A DNA stretch of 64,000 nt, from contig NZ_CP102592.1 of the NCBI RefSeq assembly GCF_025666195.1, forward strand, positions 1,364,001 through 1,428,000, given 5' to 3'. The notes beneath the pieces are model-generated. The model was not told where the DNA came from, ran no database searches, and was given only the letters and a program-made list of their open reading frames with translations. Below, piece by piece: positions 20,421 through 27,884 of the stretch. Source of the DNA: Xanthomonas sp. CFBP 8443. GTDB lineage: Bacteria; Pseudomonadota; Gammaproteobacteria; Xanthomonadales; Xanthomonadaceae. The translations under genes were made by a program, and so were the position numbers. The first letter of the stretch is position 1; the number at the start of each line of letters is the position of its first letter.

Positions 20421-20825
20421 ATGTCCGAAATTCTGGCCCCCGTGTCCTTTGGCGAACTGCTCGACAAGATCGCCATCCTGCAGATCAAGTCCGAGCGCAT
20501 CGGCGATGCGGCCAAGTTGGCCAACGTGCGCGCGGAGCTGTCGGCGCTGGAAAAGACCTGGATGGCGCATCCGGCCGCCAGCGGCGACGTGGCCCGGCTG
20601 CGGCTGGAGCTGAAGGCGGTCAACGAGCGCCTGTGGGTGATCGAGGACGAGATCCGGATCAAGGAGAAGGCGCAGGCCTTCGACGAGGAGTTCATCAAGC
20701 TCGCGCGCAGCGTGTACTACGAGAACGACGAGCGCGCGCGGCTCAAGAAGGAGATCAACCTGGCGCTGGGCTCCAGCTACGTCGAAGAGAAGTCCTACCA
20801 GGACTATCGCGGCGCGGCGACCTGA
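20421..20825 (+). CDS. DUF6165 family protein
   Basis: 134 residues, highly charged and helical, starting MSEILAPVSFGELLDKIAIL. I recognise it as DUF6165, small cytoplasmic proteins of unknown function that often occur near LPS or glycan genes; here the next genes include a heptosyltransferase and kdkA. Two predicted coiled-coil stretches (about 16-50 and 60-110) contain many Glu/Arg heptads. The start at 20421 is preferred over the ATG at 20409 because family members begin near the VSFGELLDK segment. It converges on the DUF2798 gene across a strong hairpin. Confidence 0.75.
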   Translation: MSEILAPVSFGELLDKIAILQIKSERIGDAAKLANVRAELSALEKTWMAHPAASGDVARLRLELKAVNERLWVIEDEIRIKEKAQAFDEEFIKLARSVYYENDERARLKKEINLALGSSYVEEKSYQDYRGAAT

Positions 20826-20831
20826 GCAAAA

Positions 20832-20861
20832 CATCCGGGAGGCGTCGTCGCCTCCCGGATG
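20832..20861. terminator. Bidirectional hairpin between convergent genes
   Basis: A perfect 13-bp stem CATCCGGGAGGCG / CGCCTCCCGGATG with loop TCGT, but no T-run on either side; likely a terminator or processing hairpin. Confidence 0.6.
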
Positions 20862-20887
20862 GTCGGTACGGGCCGGGTGTGGACGGC

Positions 20888-21145
20888 TCAGGTGCGGGCG
20901 ACCAGCAGTCCGGTCAGCCGGCGCACCAGCGGCAATGCCAGCAGCAGGGTGGGAAAGGCGATCAGCCACGACAACGCCCAGGCGCCCAGCCATAGCGTGT
21001 ACACGCCCGGCGCCAAGCCGACCGTGCGCAACGTACTGATCATCGAGACCACGCAGGTCATCAGGATCGACAACAACAGCGGCATCACCCAGCCGGCATG
21101 GCGGGAATGCAGTTTGCGTGGGAAAAGCCGAGGGGAACGGGACAT
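20888..21145 (-). CDS. DUF2798 small membrane protein
   Basis: 85 residues with two transmembrane segments (WVMPLLLSILMTCVVSMIS, about 19-37, and LSWLIAFPTLLLALPLVRRL, about 57-76). The pattern KLHSRHAGWVMPLLLS and the second segment are the DUF2798 signature; function unknown. About 200 bp separate it from the heptosyltransferase stop on the same strand; that gap holds no gene I can support. It is short and easy to miss because a longer spurious frame runs through it. Confidence 0.7.
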   Translation of the reverse strand: MSRSPRLFPRKLHSRHAGWVMPLLLSILMTCVVSMISTLRTVGLAPGVYTLWLGAWALSWLIAFPTLLLALPLVRRLTGLLVART

Positions 21146-21342
21146 GGTGAGAACTCCGTAAGCCGGTCGAAGCAAAGGCGCCACCCGCAGGCCCGAGGCG
21201 CTGGCGGGAAACGGCCCCGGACGAATCCGGCGCGGTTGGCGCGTTGCTTGACGTAAACGCTTACGGCGGCGTCCGCAGACCGAAGTGGTGGCGAACGCGC
21301 GCCAGCATGGTAAGGCCGCGCTCGGCCAGCGCACAAGCCAGC

Positions 21343-22392
21343 CTACATGCCCTGGTCGGTGCGATAGCGCTCGAACGCGGCGATCGCGTCGTCCACGCCG
21401 ATCAGCGCCATCACTTCGTCGAACTCGATCTTGCTGCCCCATTTCAGTTGCTCGGCCGGCTTGCCGAGGAACTTGCGCGCCGCCGCGTCGTACTTGTCCA
21501 CGCAGTAGCGGATGTCCGAGTACGGGCCGCTGCGGCGCGGATTGCTGGCCGCGTGCAGGCCCAGCACCTTGCTGCCCACGGCGTTGGCGATGTGCATCGG
21601 GCCCGAGTCGGGGGTCATCACCAGTGCGGCGCGCTGCAGCAGCGCCGGCAGCTGCTTGAGCGTGTCGCGGCCGACCAGGTCCAGCAGCGGTGCGCGGGCG
21701 GCGGCGGCGATGGCGTCGGCGGTGCTGCGTTCCAGCTCGCTGCGCCCGCCGCACAGCACCACCCGCCAGCCCTGCGCGGCGGCGTGGTCGGCGACCGCGG
21801 CGTAGCGGTCGGCGTACCAGTTGCGGCGCACGTGGCTGGAGCAGGGCGAGATCAGCAGCGCCGGGCGGCCGTCGTCGGGCCATTGCGCCTGCGCCCAGGC
21901 GTGCGCGTCGTCCGGGATCGGCAGGTCCCAGCGCACCTCGGTCTGGCGCAGGCCCAGCGGTTCGCAGAAGCTGCCGATCGCGTCGAGCACGTGGATGCCG
22001 GGGCGGTCGGGGATGCGTTCGTTGACGAACAGGCCGTGCAGGTCCTTGGAGCGGCTGCGGTCGTAGCCGATGCGGCGGCGTGCGCGGACGAACGCGGACA
22101 GCACGTTGGCGCGCAGCGCCACCTGCATCTGCAGCAGCGCATCGAAGCGCTGCGGCGGCAGTTCGCGGCGCAGCGCGCGCATGCCGGCCACGCCGCTGCG
22201 CTTGTCGTAGGGATGGAACACCACCCCGGGCAGGCCATCGAGCAGCTTGTGCCCGGCCTTGTCGATGATCCAGTGCAGCGGCGGCGCGGCGGGCCAGGCG
22301 CGCTGCAGGGTGCGCACCAGCGGCACCACGTGGGTCACGTCCCCCAGCGCCGACAGGCGCAACAGGCACAGCGAAGGGAGCGTTGCTGCCAT
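21343..22392 (-). CDS. LPS heptosyltransferase-type glycosyltransferase (GT9)
   Basis: 349 residues. GT-B fold of the ADP-heptose:LPS heptosyltransferase family: N-terminal LLRLSALGDVTHVVPLVRTL (about 9-28), and C-terminal VVLCGGRSELER, ALVMTPDSGPMHIANAVGS and LGLHAASNPRRSGPY, the donor-binding block. It adds a heptose to the LPS inner core at the cytoplasmic face. I chose 22392; an upstream ATG at 22422 would overlap the divergent kdkA start. kdkA, which phosphorylates the Kdo that carries this core, is divergent 20 bp away. It could be WaaF, WaaC or WaaQ type; sequence alone does not decide. Confidence 0.82.
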   Translation of the reverse strand: MAATLPSLCLLRLSALGDVTHVVPLVRTLQRAWPAAPPLHWIIDKAGHKLLDGLPGVVFHPYDKRSGVAGMRALRRELPPQRFDALLQMQVALRANVLSAFVRARRRIGYDRSRSKDLHGLFVNERIPDRPGIHVLDAIGSFCEPLGLRQTEVRWDLPIPDDAHAWAQAQWPDDGRPALLISPCSSHVRRNWYADRYAAVADHAAAQGWRVVLCGGRSELERSTADAIAAAARAPLLDLVGRDTLKQLPALLQRAALVMTPDSGPMHIANAVGSKVLGLHAASNPRRSGPYSDIRYCVDKYDAAARKFLGKPAEQLKWGSKIEFDEVMALIGVDDAIAAFERYRTDQGM

Positions 22393-22398
22393 GGTGTT

Positions 22399-22406
22399 GT
22401 TAGACT
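22399..22406. promoter_or_regulatory. Overlapping divergent -10 elements (heptosyltransferase / kdkA)
   Basis: GTTAGACT reads as -10 TAGACT on the plus strand (22401-22406) and TCTAAC on the minus strand (22404-22399). Each ends exactly 6 bp before the ATG it faces (22413 and 22392), so both mRNAs would begin at or next to the start codon. Each -10 matches four of six consensus bases; no clear -35 is seen. Confidence 0.4.
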
Positions 22407-22412
22407 CGCTGA

Positions 22413-23162
22413 ATGGTTGCATTCGACGCCACCGAAGCGCTGACGCCGTACCGCGAGGGACGCGGCTATGGCGCCATTCTGTTCGACCGCCAGCGACTGC
22501 GGCAAGCCGAGCCGGCGCTGTTCTCCGCCGCGCACTGGGCCGAGCGCGCGCGGCCGGTGGACGAGGGCGGCCGCGGCGGCGCCTGGTTCGTCGATGCCCC
22601 GTTCGGCGCCAGCGTGCTGCGCCAGTACCGGCGCGGCGGCCTGGTCGCCAAGCTCAGCCGCGATCGCTACTTCTGGTCCGGCGCCGACCGCACCCGCAGC
22701 TTCGCCGAGTTCCGGCTGATGCGCGCGCTGATCGCACGCAAGCTGCCGGTGCCGGTGCCGCTGGCGGCCTGCTACCTGCGCCAGGGGCTGCGCTACCGCG
22801 CGGCGATCCTGATGGAGCGGCTGGAGGGCGTGCGCTCGCTGGCCGATCGCGCCCACGTCGCCGGCCGCGGCGCGCCGTGGGAGGAGGCGGGGCGGCTGAT
22901 CGCGCGCTTCCACCGCGCCGGGCTGGATCACGCCGACCTCAACGCGCACAACATCCTGTTCGACGGCAACGGCCGCGGCTGGATGATCGATTTCGACCGC
23001 GGCGTGCTGCGCATTCCGGCCACGCGCTGGCGCGAGCGCAACCTCAAGCGCCTGCACCGCTCGCTGCTGAAGCTGCGCGGCGAGCGCAGCGTCGACGAGG
23101 TCGACAAGGACTACGCGCGCCTGCGCCGCGCCTACGACCTGGCCTGGGACCGGGGCTACTGA
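22413..23162 (+). CDS. kdkA: 3-Deoxy-D-manno-octulosonic acid (Kdo) kinase
   Basis: 249 residues. Phosphorylates the 4-OH of the lipid A-linked Kdo, as in Haemophilus and Xanthomonas, where one phosphorylated Kdo replaces the second Kdo. Protein-kinase-like fold: [19 protein letters not shown] near 85-103, the catalytic loop [11 protein letters not shown] with Asp175 at 173-183, and metal-binding MIDFDRG at 191-197. No Shine-Dalgarno is visible. Its stop overlaps the next start (TGATG), beginning a run of seven overlapping or closely spaced genes that continues into the moa genes. Confidence 0.93.
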   Translation: MVAFDATEALTPYREGRGYGAILFDRQRLRQAEPALFSAAHWAERARPVDEGGRGGAWFVDAPFGASVLRQYRRGGLVAKLSRDRYFWSGADRTRSFAEFRLMRALIARKLPVPVPLAACYLRQGLRYRAAILMERLEGVRSLADRAHVAGRGAPWEEAGRLIARFHRAGLDHADLNAHNILFDGNGRGWMIDFDRGVLRIPATRWRERNLKRLHRSLLKLRGERSVDEVDKDYARLRRAYDLAWDRGY

Positions 23163-23926
23163 TGGCCTGGGCGCTGCGCTTCCAGGGCGTCGGCAACGCG
23201 TCGGCGGTGGAACTGGGCTCGCCGATGGCCACGATCGAGCACGACGGTGCGCCGTGGCTGAGCATCGACTGCGGCGGCGAGGGCCTGAGCGCCTACCAGG
23301 CGCACTACCGGGCGATGCCGCAGGCGCTGTTCGTGACCCATGTGCACCTGGACCACGTGGCCGGGTTCGAGCGGCTGTTCGTGGACGCGTATTTCTCGGC
23401 ACGGCGCGGCAAGGTGCGGCTGTACGTGCCGGCGCCGGTGGTGCCGCTGCTGCACAAGCGGGTCGGCGACTACCCGAACGCGCTGGCCGAGGGCGGCGCC
23501 AACTTCTGGGACGCGTTCCAGCTGGTTCCGGTGGGCGAGGCATTCTGGCACGAGGGGGTGCGGCTGGAAGTGTTCCCGGTGCGCCACCACTGGCCGGAAA
23601 CCGCCTACGGGCTGCGCCTGCCGGGCGCGCTGGTGTGGAGCGGCGATACCCGGCCGATCCCGGAAATGCTGAGCCGTTACGCCAACGACGGCGAACTGGT
23701 CGCGCACGACTGCGGCCTTCACGGCAATCCGTCGCATACTGGCGTGGACGACCTGGAACGGGAATATCCCGCCGAGCTGCGGCAACGCATGATGCTGTAC
23801 CACTACGCCAGCGCCGAGGATGCCGAGGCCTTGCGCGCGCGCGGCCACCGCGTCGCGCGGCCGGGCGAGTGCGTGGCCCTGGACGCGCCGCGCGCGCCGC
23901 AGGTGCCGCAGGTGCCGGCGCCATGA
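23162..23926 (+). CDS. MBL-fold metallo-hydrolase (RNase Z-like)
   Basis: 254 residues. Metallo-beta-lactamase fold with the histidine motif THVHLDHVAG (about 59-68), a later VFPVRHHWPETAYGLRL, WSGDTRPIPE and the closing MMLYHYAS. It resembles tRNase Z-like or YycJ-like hydrolases without the flexible exosite arm. The substrate is unknown. It overlaps kdkA by one base and moaA by four, so it is cotranslated with both. A link to LPS or to molybdopterin synthesis is not established. Confidence 0.8.
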   Translation: MAWALRFQGVGNASAVELGSPMATIEHDGAPWLSIDCGGEGLSAYQAHYRAMPQALFVTHVHLDHVAGFERLFVDAYFSARRGKVRLYVPAPVVPLLHKRVGDYPNALAEGGANFWDAFQLVPVGEAFWHEGVRLEVFPVRHHWPETAYGLRLPGALVWSGDTRPIPEMLSRYANDGELVAHDCGLHGNPSHTGVDDLEREYPAELRQRMMLYHYASAEDAEALRARGHRVARPGECVALDAPRAPQVPQVPAP

Positions 23927-24963
23927 ACGCGCTGCTGCGCCCGCCGCTGCCGCCGCTGCCGGCCACGCCGCTGGATCGGCTGGGACGGCCGCTGCGCGAC
24001 CTGCGCCTGTCGGTGATCGAGGCCTGCAACTTCCGCTGCGGCTACTGCATGCCGGCCGACAAGGTGCCCGACGACTACGGCTTCGACGCGGCCTCGCGGC
24101 TGTCCTTCGAGCAGCTCGAGACCCTGGTGCGCGCGTTCGTGCGCAACGGCGTCAGCAAGCTGCGCCTGACCGGCGGCGAGCCGCTGCTGCGCCGCGACCT
24201 GCCCGAGCTGGTGCGGCGGCTGGCGCGCATCCCGGGCCTGGACGACTTGGCCATGACCACCAACGGCTCGCTGCTGGCACGGCACGCGCAGGCCTTGCGC
24301 GAGGCCGGATTGCGCAGGGTCACGGTGAGCCTGGACGCGATCGACGCGGCGACCTTCCGGCATATGTCCGGCGGCCGCGGCGAGGTGGCGCAGGTGCTGG
24401 CCGGCATCGAGGCGGCGGTGGCGGCCGGCCTGGGGCCGGTCAAGATCAATTGCGTGGTCCAGCGCGGCATCAACGACGACCAGGTGCTGCCGCTGCTGGC
24501 GCACTTCCGCGGCAGCGGCCACGTGCTGCGCTTCATCGAGTACATGGACGTGGGCACCTGCAACGCGTGGCGCCGCGAACGCGTGGTGCCGTCGGCCGAA
24601 CTGCGCGAGCGCATCGCCGCGCGCTGGCCGCTGCGCGCGCTGGATCCGCACTATGCCGGCGAAGTCGCCGCGCGCCATGCCTTCGTCGACGGCGGCGGCG
24701 AGATCGGTTTCGTCAGCTCGGTCAGCGCGCCATTCTGCGGCGATTGCCATCGCGCGCGCGTGTCGGCCGACGGCCAGCTCTACACCTGCCTGTTCGCCGC
24801 CGCCGGCACCGACCTGAAGCCGGCGCTGGGCGGCGGCGAGGACGCGCTGGCCACGCGCATGCGGGCGTTGTGGGGCCAGCGCGGCGACCGCTACAGCGAA
24901 CTGCGCGGCGACGCGCGCGCGGCGCGCGGCAAGCACGTCGAGATGTTCCTGATCGGCGGATGA
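23923..24963 (+). CDS. moaA: GTP 3',8-cyclase (molybdenum cofactor biosynthesis protein A)
   Basis: 346 residues. Radical-SAM enzyme making 3',8-cyclo-GTP from GTP, the first step of molybdopterin synthesis. Radical cluster CNFRCGYC (Cys35, Cys39, Cys42), SAM-binding LRLTGGEPLLRRDL, and the C-terminal second 4Fe-4S cluster with PFCGDCHRARVSADG and YTCLFA; it ends MFLIGG with the functionally important C-terminal Gly-Gly. ATGA overlap with the MBL gene upstream and with the NTF2-like gene downstream. Confidence 0.97.
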   Translation: MNALLRPPLPPLPATPLDRLGRPLRDLRLSVIEACNFRCGYCMPADKVPDDYGFDAASRLSFEQLETLVRAFVRNGVSKLRLTGGEPLLRRDLPELVRRLARIPGLDDLAMTTNGSLLARHAQALREAGLRRVTVSLDAIDAATFRHMSGGRGEVAQVLAGIEAAVAAGLGPVKINCVVQRGINDDQVLPLLAHFRGSGHVLRFIEYMDVGTCNAWRRERVVPSAELRERIAARWPLRALDPHYAGEVAARHAFVDGGGEIGFVSSVSAPFCGDCHRARVSADGQLYTCLFAAAGTDLKPALGGGEDALATRMRALWGQRGDRYSELRGDARAARGKHVEMFLIGG

Positions 24964-25346
24964 GCGGCATGGACGAATCGCTGAACGACCGCTTGTTCGC
25001 GCTGGAGCTGGAATTGCTGGAGCCGGCGACGCGCGCTTCGGTCGCGCGGGTATCGGCGCTGCTCGACGAGGCGTTCGTCGAGTTCGGCGCGTCCGGGTGC
25101 TGCATCGACAAGCCGGCGCTGCTGCAGGCATTGCCGGCCGAGGCCGGCGCGGTCCGCTATCGCGCGTTCGACTTGCAGGCATGCTGGCTGGCGCCGGACC
25201 TGGCGCAAGTGCGCTACCGCAGCGAGCGCCACGAAGGCGACGGCGTGCCGGTACGGCATGCGCTGCGCAGTTCGCTGTGGCGCTGCCGCGACGGCGAATG
25301 GCGCATGCTGTTCCACCAGGGCACGCCGATGTCCGGCAATGTCTGA
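24960..25346 (+). CDS. NTF2-like / DUF4440 small protein in the moa operon
   Basis: 128 residues resembling the NTF2-like DUF4440 domain: [32 protein letters not shown], then [13 protein letters not shown], a beta-rich middle, and [20 protein letters not shown] at the end. This fold usually forms a small cone-shaped pocket; the ligand here is unknown. The start overlaps the moaA stop (ATGA) and it precedes moaC, so it is part of the operon. No known role in molybdopterin synthesis. Confidence 0.75.
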   Translation: MSGMDESLNDRLFALELELLEPATRASVARVSALLDEAFVEFGASGCCIDKPALLQALPAEAGAVRYRAFDLQACWLAPDLAQVRYRSERHEGDGVPVRHALRSSLWRCRDGEWRMLFHQGTPMSGNV

Positions 25347-25377
25347 GCATGGTGCCGTGGGAGCGGCAGCGCAGCCT

Positions 25378-25893
25378 ATGAGCGAAGAACAGGCCAAATA
25401 CGCCGTCGCGGCGAGCAGGACGCTGACCCATCTGGACCCGCAAGGTCTGCCAACGATGGTCGACGTCTCGGCCAAGGCAGTCACCGCGCGCGTCGCGGTG
25501 GCCGAGTCGCGGGTGCGCTTTCCCGCCGCGGTGGCCGCGCAATTGCGCGCCGACGCGCTGCGCAGCGCCAAGGGCGGCATCGTCGACACCGCGGTGATCG
25601 CCGGCACCATGGCGGTCAAGCGCACCCACGAACTGATCCCGTTTTGCCACCCGTTGCCGATCGACGGCTGCCGCTTCGCGATCGACTGGGCCTCGCCGCA
25701 GGTGCTGCGCATCGAATGCACGGTGCGCACCGTGCACCGCACCGGCGTGGAGATGGAGGCGCTGACCGGCGCCAGCATCGCCGCGCTGACCGTCTACGAC
25801 ATGTGCAAGGCGCTGACCCACGCGATGACCATCGGCCCGGTGCGGCTGCTCGGCAAACGCGGCGGCAAGCGCGACGTCGGGAGCGCGGCATGA
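25378..25893 (+). CDS. moaC: Cyclic pyranopterin monophosphate synthase
   Basis: 171 residues. Converts 3',8-cyclo-GTP to cyclic pyranopterin monophosphate, the step after MoaA. Conserved [61 protein letters not shown] and [12 protein letters not shown], ending LLGKRGGK. I chose 25378 because family members begin about 15-20 residues before MVDVSAK; an alternative ATG at 25339 overlaps the NTF2-like stop and adds 13 residues. GGGAG lies about 15 bp upstream, which is far, so the start is not certain. Confidence 0.94.
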   Translation: MSEEQAKYAVAASRTLTHLDPQGLPTMVDVSAKAVTARVAVAESRVRFPAAVAAQLRADALRSAKGGIVDTAVIAGTMAVKRTHELIPFCHPLPIDGCRFAIDWASPQVLRIECTVRTVHRTGVEMEALTGASIAALTVYDMCKALTHAMTIGPVRLLGKRGGKRDVGSAA

Positions 25894-26135
25894 GCGTGCA
25901 GGTGACCGTGCTGTATTTCGCCAGCCTGCGCGAGGCGGCCGGCAGCGAACGCGAGCAGGTGCGCACCGCGGCCGCCGACCTGCGCGCGCTGTACGCCGAA
26001 CTCGACGCGCGGCACGGCCTGCGCTGGCCGCCGCAACGCCTGCGCGTGGCCGTGGACGGCGCCTTCGTGAGTTGGGACGAGGCGCCGCGCGACGGCAGCG
26101 AAGTGGTGTTCATTCCGCCGGTCTCGGGAGGCTGA
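25890..26135 (+). CDS. moaD: Molybdopterin synthase small (sulfur-carrier) subunit
   Basis: 81 residues with a ubiquitin-like beta-grasp fold: [23 protein letters not shown], and the C-terminal [10 protein letters not shown]. The terminal Gly-Gly is thiocarboxylated and donates sulfur within MPT synthase. Overlaps moaC (ATGA) and ends 3 bp before moaE. Confidence 0.95.
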   Translation: MSVQVTVLYFASLREAAGSEREQVRTAAADLRALYAELDARHGLRWPPQRLRVAVDGAFVSWDEAPRDGSEVVFIPPVSGG

Positions 26136-26138
26136 ACG

Positions 26139-26567
26139 ATGTCCACGCCGCAGCGGTTCCATCTTGCCGACAGCGCCCTGGACATCGCCGCGTTGCGCGC
26201 GCCGCTGGCGCACGCGCAGGCCGGCGCCTATGCCAGTTTCGAGGGCTGGGTGCGCGACCACAACGACGGCCGCGCGGTCGACGGCCTGCGCTACGAAGCC
26301 TACGCGGCGCTGGCCGAGGCCGAAGGCTGGCGCATCACCGACGAAGCGCTGGCCCGCTTCGACATCCTCGACCTGCGCTGCGTGCACCGCGTCGGCGATC
26401 TGGCGATCGGCGACCTGGCGGTGTGGGTCGGCGTGGTCGCCGCGCACCGCGGCGCGGCGTTCGACGCGTGCCGCTACGTCATCGACGAGGTCAAGGCGAG
26501 GGTGCCGATCTGGAAGCACGAGCGCTACCGCGAGGGCGACGCCGGCTGGTTGCATCCGGAGGCGTAG
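26139..26567 (+). CDS. moaE: Molybdopterin synthase catalytic subunit
   Basis: 142 residues. With MoaD, adds the dithiolene sulfurs to precursor Z. Conserved GAYASFEGWVRDHNDGR, LRYEAYAALAE, LDLRCVHRVGDLAIGD, and the active-site block VKARVPIWKHERYREG with the catalytic lysines. Last gene of the kdkA-moa run; no mog, moaB or moeA is present in the window. The nearest feature downstream is the 4.5S RNA repeat array on the opposite strand. Confidence 0.96.
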   Translation: MSTPQRFHLADSALDIAALRAPLAHAQAGAYASFEGWVRDHNDGRAVDGLRYEAYAALAEAEGWRITDEALARFDILDLRCVHRVGDLAIGDLAVWVGVVAAHRGAAFDACRYVIDEVKARVPIWKHERYREGDAGWLHPEA

Positions 26568-26702
26568 GGCCGGCCCCGGATACAGGGGCCGTCTACAGGG
26601 GCGCACGATTTGTGTCGTCAATGACGTGACGTGACGACCGGCCAAGACTCGTCCGCGCCATGGGTGCATGGCTCGGCCGATGCGGCGCTTTGCGAAGATT
26701 AG

Positions 26703-27395
26703 GGTGGCGACCCCGCCAGCTGACCTCGGCGCCCGCGTCGATCGATACGCGCCGTGGGATGCTGCCGTTGCGGGGATGGTTGCGCCGTCGCCACGGCCGG
26801 TGCCAACGACTGGCCAGGATCGACGCTTGCGGCACTGCGCGGGACACAGCCGCAGCTTGCCAGAACCCATCCGGTCGAAGTGACCGCATTTACCTGGCGG
26901 ATGTGTTTTCAGGAAAAGGTGGCGACCCCGCCGGCTGACCTCGGCGCCCGCGTCGATCGATACGCGCCGTGGGAATGTTGCCGTTGCGGTGATGGTTGCG
27001 CCGTCGCCACGGCCGGTGCCAATGACTGGCCAGGATCGACGCTTGCGGCATGGCGCGGGACACAGCCGCAGCTTGCCAGCACCATCCGGTCGAAGTGACC
27101 GCATTTTACCTGGCGGATGTGTTTTCAGAAAAGGGTGGCGACCCCGCCGGCTGACCTCGGCGCCCGCGTCGATCGATACGCGCTGTGGGAATGTTGCCGT
27201 TGCGGTGATGGTTGCGCCGTCGCCACGGCCGGTGCCAATGACTGGCCAGGATCGACGCTTGCGGCACTGCGCGGGACACAGCCGCAGCTTGCCAGAACCC
27301 ATCCGGTCGAAGTGACCGCATTTACCTGGCGGATGTGTTTTCAGGAAAGGGTGGCGACCCCGCCGGCTGACCTCGGCGCCCGCGTCGATCGATAC
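26703..27395. repeat. Tandem 216-bp repeats carrying the 3' half of ffs
   Basis: Units start at 26703, 26918, 27134 and 27350 (spacing 215, 216, 216 bp). The first three are full and the fourth is the real ffs 3' end. Each begins with the same 46-bp block (GGTGGCGACCCCGCCGGCTG to CGATCGATAC) that forms the 3' strand of 4.5S RNA, followed by ~170 bp of its downstream flank. Copies differ by scattered substitutions (for example CCAGCTG versus CCGGCTG in the first), so they are real, diverged duplicates. The intervening sequence has no supported gene. Confidence 0.85.
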
Positions 27396-27460
27396 CGTTG
27401 CTGCCTTCCGGCCCTGGCGGAGTTTTCGACCTAGCGTCGCGAGGGGCCGACGGGGCCACC
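27350..27460 (-). ncRNA. ffs: 4.5S RNA, signal recognition particle RNA
   Basis: About 111 nt, transcribed leftward. The apical Ffh-binding part reads GCCAGGGCCGGAAGGCAGCA, matching the universal SRP core (GUCAGGUCCGGAAGGAAGCA in E. coli), here at about 27397-27418. The 5' strand GGTGGCCCCGTCGGC pairs with the 3' strand GCCGGCGGGGTCGCCACC to make the long hairpin. Binds Ffh and targets membrane proteins. Ends were set by the terminal pairing and may be off by a few bases. The 3' 46 nt are repeated in the array downstream of it. Confidence 0.92.
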
Positions 27461-27471
27461 ATAGAGACGAA

Positions 27472-27490
27472 ACCGCGCCAATGGCGCGGT
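27472..27490. terminator. Hairpin between tRNA-Ser(GGA) and ffs
   Basis: ACCGCGCCA / TGGCGCGGT with a 1-nt central gap, flanked on the minus strand by TTTCGTC. It would end tRNA-Ser transcription, with possible readthrough into ffs. Confidence 0.6.
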
Positions 27491-27553
27491 CTTTCCCTTT
27501 GAACGCTTTCGCCAGCGGCGAAGCAATTCTGCGAGGGAAGCGCAATTCGAATC

Positions 27554-27646
27554 TGGCGGAGAGAGGGGGATTCGAACCCCCGAAGCGCGGTTTAGACGCT
27601 TACACACTTTCCAGGCGTGCTCCTTCAACCACTCGGACACCTCTCC
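27554..27646 (-). tRNA. tRNA-Ser(GGA)
   Basis: 93 nt class II tRNA on the minus strand: acceptor GGAGAGG with TCTCTCC, encoded GCCA, anticodon GGA in GCCTGGAAAGTGTG, long variable arm, and T-arm GGGGGTTCGAATCCCCC. Confidence 0.96.
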
Positions 27647-27683
27647 GGGCCTGCCGGCGCGACTAGCCGACGGCAGGGGCGGG

Positions 27684-27712
27684 ATTCTAGCCGTCGCGGG
27701 CGCCGTTCACAA
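27684..27712 (-). promoter_or_regulatory. Sigma-70 promoter of tRNA-Ser(GGA)
   Basis: On the minus strand TTGTGA (27712-27707), a 17-bp spacer and TAGAAT (27689-27684), 37 bp before the tRNA. It may also feed ffs. Confidence 0.7.
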
Positions 27713-27884
27713 GGACGGCGCTTTGCGGAGGCGGGGGCGTGCTGCGGCGCAGGCCCGATTGCGGGAGACTGCCGGCCGGTCGTCGTCCGGACTTCGCGGC
27801 GACGGTCCGGTCCGGGCGCCGCCGCTGAACGATCGAACTGGCGCGGCGTGGCACAATGGCGGTTCAGATGAAGACGGTTGCCTG

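Noticed and set aside
26703..27395. CRISPR array
   Set aside because: The shared block is 46 bp but the intervening ~170 bp is also repeated, so there are no unique spacers, and no cas genes are near.
25794..27545. Long minus-strand open frame (583 codons) containing a 72-residue repeat across the ffs array
   Set aside because: The repeat period of 216 bp is divisible by three, so one frame stays open by chance. It runs through ffs, moaD and moaE, has no Shine-Dalgarno, and the 215-bp unit shifts the frame.
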